A stretch of DNA of 64,000 nucleotides, from positions 1-64,000 of the forward strand of contig CANMWQ010000001.1 in the NCBI GenBank assembly GCA_947501685.1, read 5' to 3'. Positions within the stretch are counted from its first letter, which is position 1; every line of letters begins with the position of its first letter. The DNA is from an uncultured Litoreibacter sp. GTDB lineage: Bacteria; Pseudomonadota; Alphaproteobacteria; Rhodobacterales; Rhodobacteraceae. The position numbers and the translations under genes were made by a program. A model generated the notes under the pieces. That model had not been told where the DNA came from. It made no database searches and saw nothing but the letters and a program-made list of their open reading frames with translations. Positions 59,116-64,000 of the stretch are shown here, piece after piece.

Positions 59116-60906
59116 ATGTCTTTCACCACCAGACCGGAACTCAAAGGCACGTTCGGGATGTGCGCCTCGACCCATTGGATCGCGTCCACCGTTGGGATGA
59201 AGCTGTTGGAGCAAGGCGGTTCGGCCTTTGATGCAGCGGCAGCTATGGGGTTTGTGCTGCATGTGGTTGAGCCGCATTTGAACGGCCCGCTCGGCGATAT
59301 GCCCGCACTCATCCGGCTCGCAGGCGAAGACACGCCGCGCGTCATCTGCGGGCAAGGCACGGCACCCGCCGGGGCCACCATTGCGCATTACCGCTCAGAA
59401 GGGCTGGACCTGATCCCGGGCTCGGGCCTGCTGGCCACGGTTATTCCCGGCGCGTTTGATGCGTGGATGCTGATGCTGGCCGACCATGGCCGCCTGCCGC
59501 TGCGCGACGTTCTTGAACCGGCCATTCACTATGCGCGCGACGGTCATCCCGTCCTGCCGCGCGTGTCGGCCACCATCGCGGATCTGGGTGACTTCTTCCA
59601 CAAGGAATGGCCGACATCCTACGACACATGGCTTCCGGGCGGCGCGGCTCCTGAGCCCGACAGCCTGTTTTGCAACCCCGCACTTGCCGACACATGGGAG
59701 CGACTGCTGACCGAGGCCGAGACCGTCCAGGGCCGCGCCAAACAAATTGAAAAAGCGCGCCGCGTGTTCCGCGAAGGGTTCGTCGCGGAGGCGATTGACA
59801 CATGGATGGCCGAGGCCTGCGTGATGGACGCGGCAGGTGCGCGCCGCAAGGGCGTGCTGACGGGCCACGATATGGCCGGGTGGGAGGCGTCCTACGAGGC
59901 CCCGCTAAGCGTCGACTATCACGGCTGGAACGTCTGGAAGGGCGGGCTGTGGACCCAAGGGCCGACCCTGTTGCAATCCCTGCGCACGCTCGAGGAAAGC
60001 GGGATCGCGTCGATGGACCTCAACGGGGCGGATTTCATCCACCACGTCACTGAAACCATGAAATTGGCCTTTGCGGATCGTGAAGCCTATTACGGCGACC
60101 CGACCCAGACCGAGCTGCCGCTTGAAACGCTGCTGTCCCGCGATTACGGCCAAAGCCGCTATGCGCAGATCGGCGCATCAGCCTCGCTGGAGCAGCGCCC
60201 CGGCAGCATCGCGGGGTGCGAGGCATGGGCAGACGCCGCGATTGCGCGCGCCGGGTTGGACCATTCCGCCGGGCCGGGCGTCGGCGCGGGCGAGCCCACA
60301 ATGGCGCATCTGACAGAGCGCAAAGGCGACACCGTCCATATTGACGTGATCGACCAATGGGGCAATTCGGTCTCGGCCACACCTTCAGGGGGCTGGCTGC
60401 AATCGTCGCCGGTCGTCCCCGGTCTTGGCATGCCGCTCAATTCACGTGCGCAGATGTTCTGGCTTGATGAAGGCCTGCCCACCTCGCTCGCGCCGGGGCG
60501 TCGTCCCCGCACAACGCTCTCGCCCTCCATGGCGCAAGGCCCTGATGGCACGCAATATGCCTTTGGCACACCGGGCGGAGACCAGCAGGACCAATGGCAG
60601 CTGATCCTGCTGCTGCGATTGGTGCATGGCGGGCTGAACCTGCAGGAAGGCATCGACTCGCCGCTGTTTCATACCGGTCACTTCCAGTCGTCATTCTACC
60701 CGCGCGGCACCCGCCCCGGACATCTGATGCTGGAGCCCGCCCTTGGTGAGGACGTGATCAACGACCTGCGCAGCCGTGGCCATGATGTTGAAGTGGCCGA
60801 ACCATGGACCGTTGGTCGCCTGACTGCGGCATCCCGGTCGCCGGACGGGTTGTTAAAAGCAGGCGCCACGCCGCGCCTGATGCAGGCCTATGCGGTGGGG
60901 CGTTGA
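59116..60906 (+). CDS. ggt: gamma-glutamyltransferase/hydrolase
   Basis: Ntn-type enzyme cleaving gamma-glutamyl bonds, for example of glutathione. The 596-aa protein has large-subunit blocks (GGSAFDAAAAMGFVLHVVEPHLNGPLGD, GTAPAGATIAHYRS, GSGLLATVIPGAFDAWMLML) and the autoproteolysis/nucleophile Thr in RKGDTVHIDVIDQWGNSVSATPSGGW, with PGLGMPLNSRAQMF and FGTPGGDQQDQWQLILLLRLV after it. No signal peptide is seen, so it probably acts in the cytoplasm on imported substrate, unlike periplasmic E. coli Ggt. 14 bp after the permease gene and 3 bp before DUF1028. Confidence 0.9.
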   Translation: MSFTTRPELKGTFGMCASTHWIASTVGMKLLEQGGSAFDAAAAMGFVLHVVEPHLNGPLGDMPALIRLAGEDTPRVICGQGTAPAGATIAHYRSEGLDLIPGSGLLATVIPGAFDAWMLMLADHGRLPLRDVLEPAIHYARDGHPVLPRVSATIADLGDFFHKEWPTSYDTWLPGGAAPEPDSLFCNPALADTWERLLTEAETVQGRAKQIEKARRVFREGFVAEAIDTWMAEACVMDAAGARRKGVLTGHDMAGWEASYEAPLSVDYHGWNVWKGGLWTQGPTLLQSLRTLEESGIASMDLNGADFIHHVTETMKLAFADREAYYGDPTQTELPLETLLSRDYGQSRYAQIGASASLEQRPGSIAGCEAWADAAIARAGLDHSAGPGVGAGEPTMAHLTERKGDTVHIDVIDQWGNSVSATPSGGWLQSSPVVPGLGMPLNSRAQMFWLDEGLPTSLAPGRRPRTTLSPSMAQGPDGTQYAFGTPGGDQQDQWQLILLLRLVHGGLNLQEGIDSPLFHTGHFQSSFYPRGTRPGHLMLEPALGEDVINDLRSRGHDVEVAEPWTVGRLTAASRSPDGLLKAGATPRLMQAYAVGR

Positions 60907-60909
60907 TTG

Positions 60910-61659
60910 ATGACCTATTCAATTGTTGCCCGTGATCCTGCCACCGGTCAGCTCGGCATCGCCGCCGCGTCGCGGTTCTTTGCCGTGGGATCGCTTGTGC
61001 CGCATATCCGTGGCGGACGCTGCGCGGTTGCCACCCAAGCCTTCGTCAATCCGCTCTGGGGTCTCGAAGGGGCCGACCGGATGACACAAGGCGAAGCCGC
61101 CCCCGATATCCTTGCGGATCTGGTGGCACGCGATGAAGGCCAAGCCCAGCGGCAGGCGCATATGATCGACAAGGAGGGGCGGCAGGCAGCCCATACAGGC
61201 GTGGAGTGCATCGACTGGTGCGGACATGTGATCGGGGATGGCGTGTCGGTGGCGGGCAACATGTTGGCCGGCGAACAGGTGATCACGGACACGCTCGCGG
61301 CCTATCAGGCGCATCCTGAATTGGCCTTTGCCGACCGGCTTTTGACCGCGATGGAGGCCGGAGAAGCCGCTGGCGGCGACAAGCGCGGCAAGCAATCAGC
61401 GGCGCTGCGCATTCACAGATCGGAGGATTTCCCCTGGCTCGATCTGCGCGCTGACGACCACCCGGATCCTTTGGCAGAGCTCAGACGTCTGTTTGACGTG
61501 GCACAGGAACGATATCTTCATATCGCCGAAGTGATGCCCACCAGCGACAAGTTTTCCGGCCTGACCGACCGCGCGCCTCTGGACGCTGCGATTGCAGCCG
61601 AGGAAGAGCGGCGCAAGCGTGAAGGTCGCGCGAGCAAATCTTTTGCGACACTGCTTTAG
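60910..61659 (+). CDS. DUF1028 protein (Ntn-hydrolase-like)
   Basis: A 249-aa protein starting MTYSIVARDPATGQLGIAAASRFFAVGSLVPHIRGG, the hallmark of DUF1028, with GHVIGDGVSVAGNML and LRADDHPDPLAELRRLF. ATG 60910 is 3 bp after ggt; the track begins one codon earlier at TTG. DUF1028 proteins are predicted Ntn hydrolases often linked with peptide transport and gamma-glutamyltransferases. The C-terminus holds a charged helix (IAAEEERRKREGRA). Last gene of the operon. Confidence 0.9.
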   Translation: MTYSIVARDPATGQLGIAAASRFFAVGSLVPHIRGGRCAVATQAFVNPLWGLEGADRMTQGEAAPDILADLVARDEGQAQRQAHMIDKEGRQAAHTGVECIDWCGHVIGDGVSVAGNMLAGEQVITDTLAAYQAHPELAFADRLLTAMEAGEAAGGDKRGKQSAALRIHRSEDFPWLDLRADDHPDPLAELRRLFDVAQERYLHIAEVMPTSDKFSGLTDRAPLDAAIAAEEERRKREGRASKSFATLL

Positions 61660-61784
61660 CTGGGCGCATAAGACGCCCGAAAACGCAGAGGCCGGTCTGC
61701 ACATAGAACGTGTCCCCGTTTACCAATTCTCAATGGAATTTTCCGCGCCTCCGGAGACCCCGTTCTTAACCTTTGCCCCAAATA

Positions 61785-61820
61785 GAAAGGCCCGCAGCAG
61801 CTGCGGGCCTTTCTCATTTT
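61785..61820. terminator. bidirectional terminator between the DUF1028 operon and the BMP genes
   Basis: Exact 13-bp inverted repeat GAAAGGCCCGCAG / CTGCGGGCCTTTC with loop CAG. T-rich tracts lie on both sides (TCATTTT on plus, TATTTGG on minus), as expected between convergent transcripts. Confidence 0.85.
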
Positions 61821-61839
61821 AACCATTTCGCACGCGAAA

Positions 61840-62925
61840 TCAGTTGGGGATCTCAGCCGTAAGACCTTCAACATAGAAGCTCATGCCAGCCAGATCACCG
61901 TCACTTGCCGTCTCACCCTCAGCCAGCCAAGGCGTGCCGTCCTGCTTGTTCAAAGGCCCTGTAAACGCGTGATAGGAGCCGTCCGCCAGCGCGTCTTTCA
62001 TCGCAAGGGCTTCGGCTTTCACGTCAGCAGGCACTGCGTCGGAGATCTCGCCGATGGCAACCATGCCTGGCCCGATGCCGTCCCATGTGTCGGTGCTTTC
62101 CCAAGTGCCGTCCATCACCGCGCCTACGCGGGCAATGTAGTAAGGCGCCCAGTCATCAATGATCGAGGATACACGTGGCAGCGGTGCATACTCGCCCATA
62201 TCAGAGGCCTGACCAAAGGTGATCACGCCCTCGGCTTTCTGTGCAGCGGCCTGCGGAGCCGTCGAGTCGGTGTGCTGCAAGATCACGTCAGCGCCCTGCT
62301 CGATCAGCGCGGTGGCGGCATCCGCCTCTTTCGCGGGGTCGAACCATGTATAGGCCCAGATGATGTTGAACTCGACATCCGGGTTCACCTTCTTGGCGTG
62401 AATATAGGCGGAGTTGATGCCGCGGATAACCTCAGGGATCGGGAAAGAGGCGATGTAGCCGATCTTGTTGGTCTTGGTCATCTTGCCCGCGATATGGCCC
62501 TGGATGGCGCGACCCTCGTAGAAACGTGCGGAATATGTCGACACGTTCGGCGTCTCGCGCTTGTAGCCGGTGGCGTGTTCGAACTTCACGTCCGGGAACT
62601 TGGCGGCAACCGCGTTGGTCGGGTCCATATAGCCAAAGGAGGTCGTGAAGATGATATCCGCACCCTGCAAAGCCATCTGGGTGATCGCGCGCTCGGCGTC
62701 GGCACCCTCTGGCACGTTTTCTTGATAGACCGTTTCGACCTTATCGCCGAACTCGGCTTCCACGGCGAGACGGCCTTTGTCATGCTCATAGGTCCAGCCG
62801 CCATCCCCGATGGGGCCCACATAGATGAAGCCCACTTTCGTTTTGGCATGGCCGTCCGCGAACGCGCCGCCCGTGGCAAGGGCCAGCGCGGCAACGCCGG
62901 CGGCAAGAATTGTTCTGCGTTTCAT
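61840..62925 (-). CDS. BMP-family ABC substrate-binding protein (nucleoside/purine type)
   Basis: A 361-aa exported protein with signal MKRRTILAAGVAALALATGGAFA, then KVGFIYVGPIGDGGWTYEHDKGRLAVEAEFGDKVET, GADIIFTTSFGYMDPTNAVAAKFPDV and VILQHTDSTAPQAAAQ. These are marks of the BMP/PnrA family, whose members bind purine nucleosides and related compounds, and the Alr-like subgroup without a lipobox. The next genes are the matching permeases. Since the window also has urate catabolism genes, purine uptake is a plausible role, but the sets are 55 kb apart. Confidence 0.9.
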   Translation of the reverse strand: MKRRTILAAGVAALALATGGAFADGHAKTKVGFIYVGPIGDGGWTYEHDKGRLAVEAEFGDKVETVYQENVPEGADAERAITQMALQGADIIFTTSFGYMDPTNAVAAKFPDVKFEHATGYKRETPNVSTYSARFYEGRAIQGHIAGKMTKTNKIGYIASFPIPEVIRGINSAYIHAKKVNPDVEFNIIWAYTWFDPAKEADAATALIEQGADVILQHTDSTAPQAAAQKAEGVITFGQASDMGEYAPLPRVSSIIDDWAPYYIARVGAVMDGTWESTDTWDGIGPGMVAIGEISDAVPADVKAEALAMKDALADGSYHAFTGPLNKQDGTPWLAEGETASDGDLAGMSFYVEGLTAEIPN

Positions 62926-62969
62926 TTGGTATCTCCCCAAGTTTGTCGAGTTTAGCAGCAGTGAAGCCC

Positions 62970-63902
62970 CTAGGATGAGGCGTGGAATATTTTGCCCAGA
63001 CAGGCAGGCGCCGACAGAGCGGCTTTGGCCTTGCCCGAGGACATGATGACCAGCACCGCGATAGTTATCAGATAGGGCGACATGGACAAGTACTCCACCG
63101 GGATTGCGACCCCTGCGGCCTGCAAATTCAGCTGCAAAACCGTAACCCCGCCAAATAAATAAGCGCCTAACAAAACCCGAAACGGCCGCCACGCGCCAAA
63201 GACCACGATGGCCAGCGCAATCCAGCCTGCGCCCGCGGTCATCCCTTCGGTCCATTGCGGCACGCGTACAAGGCTCAGGTAAGCCCCGCCCAGCCCCGCG
63301 CAGGCCCCGCCAAAGGTGATCGCCATCAGCCGGACGCGCACCACCTTGTAGCCCAGCGCATGGGCCGCGTCGTGGTTCTCCCCCACCGCGCGCAGGATCA
63401 GCCCCGCGCGGGTGAATTTCAGCACCGCCCAGGTGGCCACAACCAGCCCCAAAGCCACGTAAACCATCAGGTCATGGTTAAAGAGCACCGGCCCCAGCAC
63501 CGGAATGTCCGACAAAACCGGTATCTCCAGCCTCGGCGTCGCGGGCGGCCGGATGCCGATATAGCCCTGACCCATCAGCGAACTGAGCCCCAGCCCGAAC
63601 AGCGTCAGCCCCAGCCCTGTGGCCACTTGGTTGGACAGGAAATACTGCGTAAGAATACCAAAGAGCAGCGACAACACCGCGCCGCCAAACGCCGCCGCCA
63701 CGAACCCCACAAACGGAGACCCCGTCTGCACCGCAATCGCAAACCCGCAAATCGCGCCCACGATCATCATGCCCTCCACCCCAAGGTTCAGCACGCCAGA
63801 TTTTTCAACGATTAGCTCGCCGATCGCCGCCAATATGATCGGCGTCGCCGCGACCATGAGGGAGGCGACAAGCAAGATCGGGTTGATGGATGACAGGTCC
63901 AT
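62970..63902 (-). CDS. BMP-associated ABC permease (NupQ/YufQ type)
   Basis: A 310-aa protein with about eight to ten membrane segments: SINPILLVASLMVAATPIILAAIGELIVEKSGVLNLGVEGMMIVGAI is the BPD_transp_2 motif of this permease group, and AVGENHDAAHALGYKVVRVRLMAITFGGACAGLGGAYLSL the cytoplasmic loop. Start ATG (63900-63902) overlaps the stop of the partner permease by one base (TGATG). Lies upstream of the BMP binding-protein gene, 44 bp. Confidence 0.92.
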   Translation of the reverse strand: MDLSSINPILLVASLMVAATPIILAAIGELIVEKSGVLNLGVEGMMIVGAICGFAIAVQTGSPFVGFVAAAFGGAVLSLLFGILTQYFLSNQVATGLGLTLFGLGLSSLMGQGYIGIRPPATPRLEIPVLSDIPVLGPVLFNHDLMVYVALGLVVATWAVLKFTRAGLILRAVGENHDAAHALGYKVVRVRLMAITFGGACAGLGGAYLSLVRVPQWTEGMTAGAGWIALAIVVFGAWRPFRVLLGAYLFGGVTVLQLNLQAAGVAIPVEYLSMSPYLITIAVLVIMSSGKAKAALSAPACLGKIFHASS

Positions 63903-64000
63903 CACACCACCTCCCGCTTACCAAACCGGAACCGGAAATTCGTCAGCACGTCCACCGCCAGCAGGAAAAACAACAGCATGCCTTGGAAGGCCTGAATGGC
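63902..64000 (-). CDS. BMP-associated ABC permease (NupP/YufP type), C-terminal fragment
   Basis: Reading from the window edge on the minus strand gives AIQAFQGMLLFFLLAVDVLT, then NFRFRFGKREVV and TGA. This is the usual C-terminus of the partner permease of BMP transporters, directly upstream of the NupQ-type gene and overlapping it by one base. The rest of the gene, and probably the ATPase gene, lie outside the window. Confidence 0.85.
   Translation of the reverse strand, partial: AIQAFQGMLLFFLLAVDVLTNFRFRFGKREVV

Noticed and set aside
1-64000. CRISPR arrays, rRNA genes or a prophage
   Set aside because: Reading both strands, I saw no regularly spaced repeats, no rRNA sequence and no block of phage structural genes. 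The beta-helix gene alone is not a prophage.

Overview
The window looks like chromosomal DNA of a Rhodobacteraceae (Roseobacter-group) alphaproteobacterium. The support is: a class I lysyl-tRNA synthetase, an Irr-type Fur regulator divergent from fabA, a bacterial NDUFS4-like complex I subunit, a membrane-bound PuuD-type urate hydroxylase, a perfect TTAA-N7-TTAA CtrA-like box, GC-rich coding sequence, and many ATGA/GTGA start-stop overlaps. This is inference from gene content read by eye; no database was searched.

Layout. 1-0.2 kb: 3' end of an IS3-type transposase. 0.2-8.2 kb: catabolism (M24 peptidase, secreted WYL-like protein, malonyl-CoA ligase, urate hydroxylase with a divergent LysR regulator, 5-hydroxyisourate hydrolase, and an iminosuccinate-reductase-like gene divergent from an IclR regulator). 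8.3-9.7 kb: two small proteins around about 0.9 kb of apparently non-coding DNA. 9.7-18.2 kb: housekeeping (EttA, aldo-keto reductase, NadD, EamA transporter, PBP4, TerB-like, LysK, DUF4864). 18.2-20.7 kb: a large beta-helix protein behind a CtrA-like box and a structured leader. 20.6-23.5 kb: small hypothetical genes, a RAYT transposase with a 28-bp palindrome across its stop codon, and an AT-rich orphan gene butted against uvrB. 25.8-30.7 kb: secreted lectin-like protein, complex I subunit, cdsA/plsC pair, and a tetR-pspA-yiaAB envelope-stress unit with four copies of TGAAC-N3-GTTCA.

30.8-48.4 kb: tRNA-Arg(TCT), two sugar-type dehydrogenases, irr, a fabA...fabB-fabI locus interrupted by about 1.6 kb carrying DM13 and SPW genes, a VOC protein, a four-gene ATGA-coupled operon (haloacid dehalogenase, hydrolase, threonine-dehydratase-like enzyme, EEP nuclease/phosphatase), pcaD-pcaB-MFS, a zinc dehydrogenase, an enolase-superfamily enzyme and its convergent FadR-type regulator. 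Four copies of a REP-like intergenic repeat sit at gene ends here. 48.5-52.7 kb: tandem OmpA lipoproteins, AdaB-like protein, nth, pfkB kinase. 52.8-61.7 kb: one long operon (GntR, DppDF, solute-binding protein, DppBC, gamma-glutamyltransferase, DUF1028) that plausibly imports and splits gamma-glutamyl peptides. 61.8-64 kb: BMP-family binding protein and nucleoside-type permeases, cut by the window edge.

The strongest candidate for a little-described system is the TetR/PspA/YiaAB unit with its repeated operator. Next are the CtrA-box beta-helix gene, which may be a gene-transfer-agent-type fibre, and the accessory module inside the fab locus.
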